Positions 25,407 to 33,987 of a DNA stretch of 64,000 nt are shown in pieces. Origin of the DNA: Pseudomonadales bacterium. GTDB lineage: Bacteria > Pseudomonadota > Gammaproteobacteria > Pseudomonadales > Azotimanducaceae. The position numbers and the translations under genes are program-made. Every line of letters begins with the position of its first letter. Position 1 is the first letter of the stretch. The stretch is taken from positions 1-64,000 of the forward strand of contig JANQOA010000368.1 of assembly GCA_028279305.1 (NCBI GenBank), in the 5' to 3' direction. Below the pieces are notes generated by a model. That model made no database searches. It was given only the letters and a program-made list of their open reading frames with translations, and had not been told where the DNA came from.

Positions 25407-26113
25407 TGGTTGATTCCCTGCGCACCGTCCATGTAGATGGTCTCACCCGTCAGATAGGCTATGCGCTCCGAGAACAACATACCGACCATCTGCGCAACTT
25501 CCTCAGTAGTACCCGCCCGGCCCCCAACAGGCACCCGGCTCTGCAGAAAGGCCCGGCTCTTTTCCTGATTGAGGTAATCTTCATTCAGTTCTGTAGCGAC
25601 GTACCCGGGCGCTACATTGACAACTTGAATATGATCTTCAGCCCACTCCACCGCCATACATCTTGTCATCGCGGCAACTGCTGCCTTGGAAGCGCAGTAC
25701 GCCAGATTGTGGGGCACCCCCATGCGGTCGAAAAAGGATCCCATATTTACGATTGTGCCCTGTGAGGCTTTCAAATAGGGGTAAGCCTCCCGGGCACAGA
25801 CCATCACCGCGGTTGAATTCAAGCGCATCACAGTCTCAAACTGTTCGGTCAACAAGCGTGCTGTGGGGCCGCCGAGATGAACCCCGGCGTTGTTGACCAG
25901 ACCGACAATCGGGCCTCTGGCCCCGATATCGCCAAACGCCCCTTTAACTGCCTGTTCGTCCGTGACATCACAAACATAGTTATCCCCATTGGGCGCATCT
26001 CCGGTACGGGACAGACTCGCAACGGTAAAACCACGTGCGCACAATGCGTGCGACACCGCGGCGCCGATACCTTTGCTGGCGCCCGTGACAATAATCTGCC
26101 CCTGTTCACGCAT
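25403..26113 (-). CDS. SDR-family dehydrogenase (candidate ring 2-hydroxyacyl-CoA dehydrogenase)
   Basis: The 236-residue enzyme has TGASKGIG near residue 10, NNAGVHLGG, catalytic MGSF and YCASK, and the C-terminal LTGETIYMDGAQGINH. I chose ATG 26113 because it overlaps the crotonase stop codon by eight bases in the form ATGCGTGA, a translational-coupling arrangement; the longer frame from 26170 lies inside the crotonase. By position it may play the BadH role, oxidising a 2-hydroxycyclohexane-type acyl-CoA. Confidence 0.9.
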   Translation of the reverse strand: MREQGQIIVTGASKGIGAAVSHALCARGFTVASLSRTGDAPNGDNYVCDVTDEQAVKGAFGDIGARGPIVGLVNNAGVHLGGPTARLLTEQFETVMRLNSTAVMVCAREAYPYLKASQGTIVNMGSFFDRMGVPHNLAYCASKAAVAAMTRCMAVEWAEDHIQVVNVAPGYVATELNEDYLNQEKSRAFLQSRVPVGGRAGTTEEVAQMVGMLFSERIAYLTGETIYMDGAQGINH

Positions 26114-26876
26114 CCTTGAACTCCGGCGGCCGCTTCTCTTCAAAAGCCGCCATACCTTCTTCCGCATCATGTGTGCGGTACGCCAAGGTAGATAAGTCCG
26201 CTTCCAGCGATAGTCCAGCCTGCAAACTCAGATCACCTCCCCGTTGCACAGCTCGGCGGGTGAATTCCAATACGGGCAGGCTGTACCGGGTAAACTCTTC
26301 TGCATAGGAGCACCCCGCTTCGACAAGATCACCATCAGCAATTCGGTTGACCAGCCCAATCGCCAACGCTTCTTCCGCGCTCACCGTTCGCCCCGTCATG
26401 ATAATGTCAAGGGCTCTCGCTTCGCCGACCAGCCTGGGTAAACGTTGTGTCCCGCCGTAACCGGGGATCAATCCGAGCTTGATTTCCGGCAGGCCAAACC
26501 TGGCGGTGGGTGAGGCGATTCGCAGCGTGCACGCCAATGCCAGTTCCAAGCCGCCGCCAAACGCAAAGCCGTTGATCAGGGCAATTGAACCAACCGGCAA
26601 CGTATCAAGCCTGCTAAAAACCGCCTGCCCCAATTCAGACCCACGTTTCTGATCCGTGAGACTGCGGTGCCGCAGTTCCTTGATGTCCGCACCCGCACAA
26701 AAGGCTTTGCCGCCCGCACCTGTAACTAAAAGCGCACGCACCCCATGCATGGTTGCGACTGTATCAAGGCAGTCTCCTATCTCCCTCAATATGGAGAAGG
26801 ACAGAGCATTAAGGGCTTCCTGCCGGTCCAGGGTGAGAATCGCTAGCCGGCCGTCTTGTTTAAGCTCAACGCTCAT
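26106..26876 (-). CDS. enoyl-CoA hydratase
   Basis: The 256-residue protein is a canonical crotonase: GGKAFCAGADIKEL and NGFAFGGGLELALACTLR form the oxyanion hole, and ARFGLPEIKLGLIPGYGGTQ holds the second catalytic Glu. It adds water to an enoyl-CoA and fits the BadK-like step. Its start overlaps the end of the CoA ligase by 11 bp. Confidence 0.95.
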   Translation of the reverse strand: MSVELKQDGRLAILTLDRQEALNALSFSILREIGDCLDTVATMHGVRALLVTGAGGKAFCAGADIKELRHRSLTDQKRGSELGQAVFSRLDTLPVGSIALINGFAFGGGLELALACTLRIASPTARFGLPEIKLGLIPGYGGTQRLPRLVGEARALDIIMTGRTVSAEEALAIGLVNRIADGDLVEAGCSYAEEFTRYSLPVLEFTRRAVQRGGDLSLQAGLSLEADLSTLAYRTHDAEEGMAAFEEKRPPEFKDA

Positions 26877-28515
26877 ACATGCGCCTCAACCCGGCCCCGG
26901 AGTTGGAGGGTCTAAAGCGAATCTCGCGGGGGTGCAATCTGTGTTGCGCAACCTGTTCCGCCAGCTCACGTTTGATAATCTTTCCGCTTGCCGTCAGTGG
27001 AAACTCTTCAAGCTGAAGAAACCACTCCGGCATATCAAACTGTGAAAGGCCCCGATCCGCCATGTGCCACAGCAGCGCATCGCCCTCAACATCGCCGAGA
27101 ATCGCCAAACACACCCGCTCTCCCAAACGGTCGTCAGCCACCCCAAAGGCAGCTGCTTTATTTACCTTGGGATGTGTCATTGCCGCGGCTTCGATATGGG
27201 CGGGATAAATATTATGTCCGCCGCGGATAATCATGTCCTTGATCCTGCCGACAACGCTCAAGTTGCCTGCCGCATCCAGAGTGCCCAAATCACCGGAGAG
27301 AAAATAACCCAGCGAATTGAAACTCTGTTCCGTTGCGGCCTGATTATCAAAATAGCCCAGCATGAGCGCCGCGCCGCGCCCGCCAATCTGGCCGACCACA
27401 CCCGCCTCCACCGTTCGGTCACCATCCTCCCTGGAAAACAGTTGGACCTGGTACGAACTGCCTCCGCGGCCACAGGAGTTAACCGCTGTCTCATGGCTGT
27501 CGCCTGGGTGCGTGTACTGATGCGAAGAATTTTCCGTCATGCCGTAGACGTTCTGCGGTCTGATATCCATGGCTGCAAATGCTTCAGCAACCGCCGCCGG
27601 GATTGGTGCCCCAGCCAGATAAAATGTGTGTACAGCGCCCATCTCATCAACACCCCGTGCGGCCATTTCGGCAAGCAGGTCAATGGCGTGAGTCGGTACG
27701 CCCATTACATAGGTCGCTTCGGTCTCCAGCACCCAATCCAGCAGCCGCTGCCCCGGCGCAGGATCGTTGGTAACAAGCTGACAGCCGCAAAGCAGCCACT
27801 GTGCTACCGCCACCCAGGCTATGTGATGTGACAGCGGGCTTAAGGTCAACATCACTTCATCACTGCCAATTGCCCAGTCGCGAACAAGATCACGGGCATT
27901 TGCCAGCAGCGTATTGCTCGAGTGCATGACACATTTGGGTTCACCAGTCGTACCTGAGGTGAAAGCCAGATACGCCACTGCATCCGGGTCACCCACCGGT
28001 TCGCGGTCGTGGGACAGGATATGATTGGGAAAACTACCCGGCTGATAGATCTTCTTCAGTGATGGAACATCTTTCAGCGCGGCGCTGAAATCAACCAGGT
28101 GCCGGTCAGCCCCCCATCCGGGTTCAGTGACCAGTACCCGCGCCTCCAACCGGTTTAACAAGCTGACAATTTCCGCACAGGTGAAGGTTTTGTGCATGGA
28201 GGGGTTACAAGCCAAACCTTCGCGGTTACACGCAAGAAACACAATGACCGCTTCCACCCGGTTGGACAGCCAGATACACACCCGATCACCTTGGCGCAAC
28301 CCGATGCTGACAAAATCATCAGCAACGGCGTCAACCCGTGCCTTCAAAGCCAGCCAGCTAAGCTGCTTCGAGCCATCCATGAGCGCAATTTGATCCGGCG
28401 CGAGCTCAACACGCTCTGCCAACAAAGTATAGAACGTGTCGTTGGTCCAAAGCCCGGTATCGTAATAACGGCGCGCGGACTTTGGATGGTGCAGGGTCAG
28501 GTAAGGCCGCATCAC
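26866..28515 (-). CDS. AMP-dependent acyl-CoA ligase
   Basis: The 549-residue ligase carries LAFTSGTTGEPKCVMHSS for ATP binding, NVYGMTENSSHQYTHPGD in the core, and FPLTASGKIIKRELAE with the C-terminal lysine. It activates a carboxylic acid to its CoA ester. It is second in the operon, after the MenB/BadI-like crotonase, and would supply its pathway substrate (AliA role). ATG at 28515 or 28512 may be used; 18 bp separate it from the upstream gene. Confidence 0.95.
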   Translation of the reverse strand: MMRPYLTLHHPKSARRYYDTGLWTNDTFYTLLAERVELAPDQIALMDGSKQLSWLALKARVDAVADDFVSIGLRQGDRVCIWLSNRVEAVIVFLACNREGLACNPSMHKTFTCAEIVSLLNRLEARVLVTEPGWGADRHLVDFSAALKDVPSLKKIYQPGSFPNHILSHDREPVGDPDAVAYLAFTSGTTGEPKCVMHSSNTLLANARDLVRDWAIGSDEVMLTLSPLSHHIAWVAVAQWLLCGCQLVTNDPAPGQRLLDWVLETEATYVMGVPTHAIDLLAEMAARGVDEMGAVHTFYLAGAPIPAAVAEAFAAMDIRPQNVYGMTENSSHQYTHPGDSHETAVNSCGRGGSSYQVQLFSREDGDRTVEAGVVGQIGGRGAALMLGYFDNQAATEQSFNSLGYFLSGDLGTLDAAGNLSVVGRIKDMIIRGGHNIYPAHIEAAAMTHPKVNKAAAFGVADDRLGERVCLAILGDVEGDALLWHMADRGLSQFDMPEWFLQLEEFPLTASGKIIKRELAEQVAQHRLHPREIRFRPSNSGAGLRRMYER

Positions 28516-28533
28516 CGGTATCTTCCGCAGGGA

Positions 28534-29313
28534 CTAACGGCCGATCAGGTCCGCATCCGGCTTGCGCCGACCGTCAAAACTTGCCTTAAGCTCCCTGGCC
28601 TCCGCGGTGCCCAGGTACTGTGGCAGCAACAAATCATGAGAGACCCTGGACAACCCGGCAACACCACCATGCCGCGCATTAAACGCGCCTTTAATGGAGG
28701 CCAACGCAAACGCGCCACGATCCGCAACTTCCAATGCAAACTCTTTAGTCTTCGTGGCCAACTCTGCATCGGGTACTACCCGGTTGATCAGACCAATGTC
28801 CAGGGCTTCACAGGCAGAGAGCTTTTGATTGGTGTACCACATCTCCTTGGCTTTCTTCTTGCCAACCAGATCTTCCAGATACCAGGTACCATAACCCGCA
28901 TCAAACGAGCCCATCATCGGCCCCACCTGCCGGAAGACGGCTGTTTCCTTGGCAATTGTGAGATCACACACCACCTGCAGCACATTACCGCCGCCAACAG
29001 CGAAACCATTGACACTTGCAATTACGGGCTTCTGCAGCCGGTCGATAGACTCATACATCTCCAGGGTCGGCAGCACCCCGGGATAAAGTTTGGTGTCCTG
29101 CATGCCGGACTTATCGCCGCCAATGCAGAAAAAACGGTCACCGGCGCCAGTCAGAACAATGACCCGGGTACGGGTCTCCCGGCGGATGCCGTTAATGCAG
29201 TCGCGAATTTCATGGCACATGTTTTCCGTGAACATATTGCCGTTGTCGGGCCGGTTTAAGGTAAGCGTACCGATCACGCCCTCTTCTTCGTAGATGATCT
29301 CGCTATAACTCAT
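28534..29313 (-). CDS. MenB/BadI-type crotonase, candidate alicyclic ring-opening hydrolase
   Basis: The 259-residue protein is a crotonase of the naphthoate synthase/2-ketocyclohexanecarboxyl-CoA hydrolase branch. Diagnostic blocks are FFCIGGDKSG (61-70), VNGFAVGGGNVLQVVCDLTI (101-120) and VGPMMGSFDAGYGTWYL (130-146), followed by VGKKKAKEMWY. The SFDAGYG motif and the GGGN block separate it from ordinary enoyl-CoA hydratases. In Rhodopseudomonas BadI hydrolyses the beta-keto ring to pimeloyl-CoA; MenB does the reverse type of Claisen condensation. No menaquinone genes are near, and ligase, acyl-CoA dehydrogenase, hydratase and SDR follow, so ring opening is the better reading. First gene of the operon, 49 bases after a sigma-54 consensus promoter. 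Confidence 0.85.
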   Translation of the reverse strand: MSYSEIIYEEEGVIGTLTLNRPDNGNMFTENMCHEIRDCINGIRRETRTRVIVLTGAGDRFFCIGGDKSGMQDTKLYPGVLPTLEMYESIDRLQKPVIASVNGFAVGGGNVLQVVCDLTIAKETAVFRQVGPMMGSFDAGYGTWYLEDLVGKKKAKEMWYTNQKLSACEALDIGLINRVVPDAELATKTKEFALEVADRGAFALASIKGAFNARHGGVAGLSRVSHDLLLPQYLGTAEARELKASFDGRRKPDADLIGR

Positions 29314-29361
29314 CGCGTACCCCGGAACTCATAGACTTTCAAATAGACGTCGCAAACCTGG

Positions 29362-29377
29362 AGCAATTCTTGTGCCA
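29362..29377 (-). promoter_or_regulatory. sigma-54 promoter for the ring-cleavage operon
   Basis: The minus strand reads TGGCAC-N5-TTGCT, an exact match to the -24/-12 consensus, 49 bases before the ATG of the BadI-like gene. It is paired with the plus-strand element at 29515-29530 in the 259-bp gap between the divergent operons. Confidence 0.75.
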
Positions 29378-29379
29378 AC

Positions 29380-29402
29380 GAACCGCACCGCTAAAGCGGT
29401 TC
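29380..29402. promoter_or_regulatory. inverted repeat, candidate activator-binding site
   Basis: Two nested dyads share this site: GAACCGC (29380-29386) with GCGGTTC (29396-29402), and ACCGCT (29387-29392) with AGCGGT (29395-29400). A third AGCGGT half lies at 29433-29438. It is 113 bases upstream of the plus-strand -24 box, a normal distance for a sigma-54 activator site, and directly upstream of the minus-strand promoter. Confidence 0.45.
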
Positions 29403-29514
29403 AAATCATGGCTTTCTCAGCAATATCAGCACAGCGGTGTATGTACTGAAGCCAGGCTGGCCTTCGACCGTATCCGCCAAAGACACTAATTCACGCGCCC
29501 TGGCTTATGCCGCG

Positions 29515-29530
29515 TGGTACGGTTCTTGCT
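29515..29530 (+). promoter_or_regulatory. sigma-54 promoter for the molybdenum subunit gene
   Basis: TGGTAC-N5-TTGCT lies 43 bases before the TTG start at 29573. Box sequences and distance are identical to those before the FAD subunit at 18510, which supports co-expression of the split hydroxylase. Confidence 0.7.
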
Positions 29531-29572
29531 ATTCTCCTATCGGACATCATCTGAGTAACCAGGAGCAATACC

Positions 29573-31795
29573 TTGGGCAACGACGCACGCGCCAAAGATA
29601 TCTTTCGGTCTATTGGCCATGATGCAGCGCGACCGGATGCCGTGGACAAAGTTAAAGGCAAAGCAAAATTCGGCGCTGACATATACCAGTCCGGCATGCT
29701 CCACGCACGGCTCCTGGGCAGCGAATACGCGCACGCCAGGATCGTCAGCATCGACACTTCAGCGGCAGCCCGGCTACCCGGGGTCAAAGCTGTTGTCACC
29801 GGCGAAGACTTTCCCAAAGCGGATATGTCAGGCATCGGCCCTTGGATTAACGACAATATGGCGCGCGGCAAGGCACTCTACCACGGCCAAAGTATTGCAG
29901 CGGTCGCGGCAACCAGCGCCAGAATTGCGGAAGCAGCGCTGGAGCTTATTGAAGTTGAATACGAACCGCTCTCCGTTGTTACCAGCGTTGCCGCCGCCAT
30001 TGCAGAAGATGCGCCTATTCTTCACGATCACCTGGACGCACCCCCCAGTTCCAATGTCTACGCTACGGACAACATCAGTGAAGGTGATATAGCTGCCGGG
30101 TTTGCGCAAGCCGACATCATTCTGGAAGAGGACTTTACCGTCCCAACTGCGCACCAGGGTTATATCGAACCGCCCGCTTGTCTGGCTGACTATCAAGACG
30201 GCAACGTTTCAACCATCTGGACCACTACACAGGGACACTTCATTGTGCAAGCCAACGTTGCACGTACCCTCGGCCTTGAGATGTCGCAACTGAAAGTGGT
30301 GCCGACAGAAATTGGAGGCGGCTTTGGAGGCAAAGGCAGCCCTTACATAGAAGCCATCACTCTGCTGCTGTCAAAAAAGGCAGGCAGGCCGGTGAAATGT
30401 GTGATGAGCAGAGAAGAGGTTTTCCGGCGCACCGGACCAGGGGCTGCTTTTGAAGGACACTACAGGATTGGCGTCAAGCATGACGGCACCCTGACCGCAT
30501 TTGCGGCAGACTTCAGTTTTGAATCCGGCGCATTCCCGGGAGCACCTCTGCATGGGGGCATGGATACGATTTTCCGCTGTTACCGAATTCCCAACGTAGA
30601 GGTCAACGGTAAAGCGGTTCTGACCAATAAACCCATGGTGCGCGCCTACCGCGGCCCCGGGGGCCCTCAAGTTACCCTGGGTACCGAAGTGCTGATGAAC
30701 GAACTGGCAAAAAAGCTGAACATGGATCCCATTGTACTCCGGCAGAAAAACGCAGTTGCTGAAGGTGATCCGGGGTCAGCAGGCCCGTTCCGCAAAATTG
30801 GCTTCGAAGAGTGTCTGCAGGCAGCAGCCGTTTCGGAACACTATCAGAGTGAAGTGAAACCCGGCGAAGCACGCGCCTTGGCAGCGGCTTACTGGCACAA
30901 CGGCGGAGGTCCGTCCAGCGTTGTGATCAAAATGAACTCAGACGGCACCGCCAATCTGATTACCGGTGCCGTTGACCTGAGCGGCACGCGAACCACCCTT
31001 GCCATGATTGCCGCTGAACGGCTAGGTATTGGGGTCGAGAACATTCACGCGACGGTGGGCGACACAGAAACTACCGGCTATAACTTTGTTTCCGGCGGCA
31101 GCCGCACCGTTAACGCCGGCGGACAGGCTGTGATTATGGCGGTGGATGACGTTGTGAGACAACTGGGTGAACGTGCCGCTTCCGGCTGGAACATCACGCC
31201 GGACCGGATCGAGTGGGACTGCGGCGAAGCGGTCAACCCTGACAACGGTGAACGCCTGTCCATTGCCGCGATTTGCCGTAAAGCACCTTACACCGGCGGT
31301 ACCATTACGGGAACTGGCTCGCTTTCCGTCCAGCCCGACATATCACCTAGTTTTGCCGTCCACATTTGCGACGTAAAAGTGGACGGTGACACCGGACAAT
31401 CACAAATTACCCGTTACACCGTCATTCAGGATGCCGGCTTTGCCGTTCATCCGAAATTTGTAGAAGGTCAACTGCAGGGCGGCGCCGTACAGGGTATAGG
31501 CTGGGCACTCAATGAAGAGTATGTCTACAACGATGCCGGTGTGTTAGAGAATCCGGCCTTCCTTGATTACCGCATACCCCTTGCGTCGGATCTGCCGATG
31601 ATCGAAACAGTCATTGTTGAAGTGGCCAATCCCTTACATCCATTTGGTGTGCGCGGGGTCGGCGAAGCCGGCGTGGTGCCGCCTCTCGCCGCGGTGGCGT
31701 CCGCTATCACCAACGCTACGGGGGTCTTGATGAAAAATCTCCCATGCTCACCCACTAACGTCTGGCAGGCTGTTAACGACGGCGGGAGGGAGTAA
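29573..31795 (+). CDS. molybdenum hydroxylase, molybdenum-cofactor subunit (xanthine oxidase family)
   Basis: The 740-residue protein matches the large subunit of xanthine-oxidase-type hydroxylases. GGGFGGKGSPYIEA contacts the pterin cofactor, AYRGPGGPQ is the conserved molybdenum-site loop, and GVGEAG places the catalytic Glu at residue 698. The CO-dehydrogenase signature with a copper-binding Cys is absent. Such enzymes hydroxylate an activated carbon using water. Start is TTG with CAGGAG about nine bases upstream. Partner FAD and FeS subunits lie at 17149-18510 in another transcript. The CoA transferase follows after 3 bp. Confidence 0.95.
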   Translation: MGNDARAKDIFRSIGHDAARPDAVDKVKGKAKFGADIYQSGMLHARLLGSEYAHARIVSIDTSAAARLPGVKAVVTGEDFPKADMSGIGPWINDNMARGKALYHGQSIAAVAATSARIAEAALELIEVEYEPLSVVTSVAAAIAEDAPILHDHLDAPPSSNVYATDNISEGDIAAGFAQADIILEEDFTVPTAHQGYIEPPACLADYQDGNVSTIWTTTQGHFIVQANVARTLGLEMSQLKVVPTEIGGGFGGKGSPYIEAITLLLSKKAGRPVKCVMSREEVFRRTGPGAAFEGHYRIGVKHDGTLTAFAADFSFESGAFPGAPLHGGMDTIFRCYRIPNVEVNGKAVLTNKPMVRAYRGPGGPQVTLGTEVLMNELAKKLNMDPIVLRQKNAVAEGDPGSAGPFRKIGFEECLQAAAVSEHYQSEVKPGEARALAAAYWHNGGGPSSVVIKMNSDGTANLITGAVDLSGTRTTLAMIAAERLGIGVENIHATVGDTETTGYNFVSGGSRTVNAGGQAVIMAVDDVVRQLGERAASGWNITPDRIEWDCGEAVNPDNGERLSIAAICRKAPYTGGTITGTGSLSVQPDISPSFAVHICDVKVDGDTGQSQITRYTVIQDAGFAVHPKFVEGQLQGGAVQGIGWALNEEYVYNDAGVLENPAFLDYRIPLASDLPMIETVIVEVANPLHPFGVRGVGEAGVVPPLAAVASAITNATGVLMKNLPCSPTNVWQAVNDGGRE

Positions 31796-31798
31796 TCA

Positions 31799-32938
31799 AT
31801 GGGACCTCTGAGCGGCTTTACCATTATCGAACTGGCAGGCATCGGGCCTGGACCCTTCTGCGGCATGATGCTGGCCGACATGGGTGCCAGGGTGATTCGA
31901 GTTGACAGAACGGACCCTGCTGCCCGGGTCCGCAAGGAAGTAGCCTCAAGAGGCAAAGAATCAATTGCAGTCAACTTAAAAGATCCACGGGGTGTACAGA
32001 TTGTCCTCGGCCTGTGTGAGCAAGCTGATGCACTTATCGAGGGCTTCCGGCCGGGCGTCACCGAGCGCCTGGGCGTAGGACCGGAAAGCTGCCGGGCGGC
32101 AAATCCCAGGCTGGTTTACGGGCGGATGACCGGCTGGGGACAGGATGGACCGTTGGCAATGGCTGCCGGGCACGATATCAACTACATATCCATTGCCGGC
32201 GCTTTGCACGCGATCGGCCCCAAGGGCGGCAAACCCGTACCGCCGCTCAATCTGATTGGTGACTTCGGCGGCGGCGGTATGCTTTTGGCATTCGGCATTC
32301 TTGCCGGCATGCTGGAGGCGCAGAAATCAGGCCGGGGACAGGTCGTGGATGCAGCCATGGTCGACGGCACCGCAGCACTCATGGGTATGTTCTTCACCAA
32401 CCTGGGCAACGGCAGCTGGGTCGACCAACGCGGGTCGAATAGCCTGGATGGCGGCGCGCACTATTACAGTACTTATGAAACCGCTGATGGAAAATATATT
32501 TCCATCGGTTCGATCGAACCTCAGTTTTATGCGGAATTATTGGCAAAGACCGGATTGCAGGACGATCCTGAATTTAAGGATCAACGTAATCCCAATGTGT
32601 GGACCAGCTTAAGTAAGAAGTTGGCAGATGTATTTGCCACAAAAACCCGGGATGAGTGGTGTCAGATCATGGAAGGCAGCGACGTGTGCTTTGCCCCGGT
32701 GCTTTCCATCACCGAGGTGCAGCATCATCCCCACAACCAGGCACGGGGCGCCTACCAGGAATTGGATGGTTTTCTGCAACCCGCACCCGCGCCGAGGTAC
32801 TCGCGCACCTCACCGCAACTGACATCCGGAACACCGGTACCGGGGGGCAATACCCGCGACGTGCTGGCCGATTACCTGGGCTATGACAACGCCAGCATCA
32901 CAGCCCTGGCGGACGCTGGTGCAATCAGGCTGGCGTAA
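31799..32938 (+). CDS. CoA transferase family III (alpha-methylacyl-CoA racemase-like)
   Basis: The 379-residue protein has MGPLSGFTIIELAGIGPGPF at the N-terminus, RGKESIAVNLKDPRG, EGFRPGVTERLGVGPE, and the active-site stretch GQVVDAAMVDGTAAL with Asp. The segment GRMTGWGQDGPLAMAAGHDI, then NYI is typical of alpha-methylacyl-CoA racemases, which invert a 2-methyl branch as found in isoprenoid and sterol side-chain breakdown. GGAGGGAG lies seven bases before ATG. It is co-transcribed with the molybdenum subunit. Confidence 0.9.
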   Translation: MGPLSGFTIIELAGIGPGPFCGMMLADMGARVIRVDRTDPAARVRKEVASRGKESIAVNLKDPRGVQIVLGLCEQADALIEGFRPGVTERLGVGPESCRAANPRLVYGRMTGWGQDGPLAMAAGHDINYISIAGALHAIGPKGGKPVPPLNLIGDFGGGGMLLAFGILAGMLEAQKSGRGQVVDAAMVDGTAALMGMFFTNLGNGSWVDQRGSNSLDGGAHYYSTYETADGKYISIGSIEPQFYAELLAKTGLQDDPEFKDQRNPNVWTSLSKKLADVFATKTRDEWCQIMEGSDVCFAPVLSITEVQHHPHNQARGAYQELDGFLQPAPAPRYSRTSPQLTSGTPVPGGNTRDVLADYLGYDNASITALADAGAIRLA

Positions 32939-32956
32939 CCTTCCGGCCAGCTGCCG

Positions 32957-33982
32957 CTAAACGCGGTACGCGGCAAGGGCGGCATCGTGAAATAACCAAC
33001 CCTTCTCATCAGCGGAAGCGCCAGCGGCAAGCCGTTTGAAAGCATTCCAGGTGACATGGTAACTGGCAAATAGTTTTTGTACCGGAAAATTCGACTCGAA
33101 AAAGCAACGCTGAACACCAAAAGCTTCTATGCAGGATTCCATCCACGGCTGCCAGGCTGCTGCGGTCTCCCGGGAGGTGGGCGGCAGTGACCTGTCTACA
33201 CCATCACCATGAGCGCGAATAGGCATGGCACCCAGTTTCATATACGTATTCGGCCGCGCGGCAACTGCCCGTATACCTTCCTGCCAATCTGCGAACACCT
33301 TATCGTGCTGCTGCCGATAAGAACCGCCGAGAATCGGCACGCCGGTATGGTTGACAACAATGGTCAGCTCAGGCAAAGCGTCAGCTAACTCCGCAATCTC
33401 CGGAAGCTGTGGATGATACACCCAGAGATCAAGGGTTAACCCCATTTCCGCCATCACGCCGGCGCCATCCCTGACAGAGGGATTCCGCAACAGGTGCGCA
33501 TGCGGCACCTGATTTTGAATTCGTTCATCTGCGTCCCACGCGGTGGTCAAACGAATACCCTTAAAGCGTCCGCCGGACACCGCCAGATGCCGCTCAAAGA
33601 TTTCACGGCAGGCGCGTCCCCGCATTAGATCAACATTGCCGATAAAACCCCGGCAGAATGCAATGTCGCCGAAGCTGCCGCTGTCAGCCATGGCAGCGCA
33701 GCCGGTAACAAACTCCGTTTCACCCAGGGAACGCCACTCTTCGGGACCGTCCCGACGGTACATGGAATGGCACTCCGCGTATATTGTACCCACAACGTTG
33801 TGCCCGGATTGCAGGTCCTGCAGAAACTCAGGCACAAGGTAGTGATGTCCCGGCCGTATCCAGAGATGGTGGTGGGCATCGATGATCGGCAGCTCCGGTT
33901 CAATAATGTCTTCTTTGACCCGCTCAACCCATTCATCATCAGGGACTGATTGGCCCATAATTTTTTTCTTCGCAGTGGGCAC
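32957..33982 (-). CDS. amidohydrolase of the COG3618 lactonase type
   Basis: The 341-residue protein has LPIIDAHHHLWIRPGHHYL at about residue 32 with the HxH metal motif, FKGIRLTTAWD, VVNHTGVPILGG, and the closing LFHDAALAAYRV, which match the COG3618 group of sugar lactonases and 2-pyrone-4,6-dicarboxylate hydrolases. It may open a lactone formed after ring oxidation. Five bases separate it from the upstream alcohol dehydrogenase, so the two form an operon. Its end is convergent with the CoA transferase. Confidence 0.85.
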   Translation of the reverse strand: MPTAKKKIMGQSVPDDEWVERVKEDIIEPELPIIDAHHHLWIRPGHHYLVPEFLQDLQSGHNVVGTIYAECHSMYRRDGPEEWRSLGETEFVTGCAAMADSGSFGDIAFCRGFIGNVDLMRGRACREIFERHLAVSGGRFKGIRLTTAWDADERIQNQVPHAHLLRNPSVRDGAGVMAEMGLTLDLWVYHPQLPEIAELADALPELTIVVNHTGVPILGGSYRQQHDKVFADWQEGIRAVAARPNTYMKLGAMPIRAHGDGVDRSLPPTSRETAAAWQPWMESCIEAFGVQRCFFESNFPVQKLFASYHVTWNAFKRLAAGASADEKGWLFHDAALAAYRV

Positions 33983-33987
33983 TCCTG

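Noticed and set aside
29573..31795. Aerobic carbon monoxide dehydrogenase large subunit
   Set aside because: The active-site loop reads AYRGPGGPQ and lacks the CODH signature with the copper-binding Cys; a substrate hydroxylase is more likely.
32930..32990. Hairpin between the convergent CoA transferase and amidohydrolase genes as a terminator
   Set aside because: The stem is only about six base pairs and no run of T follows.
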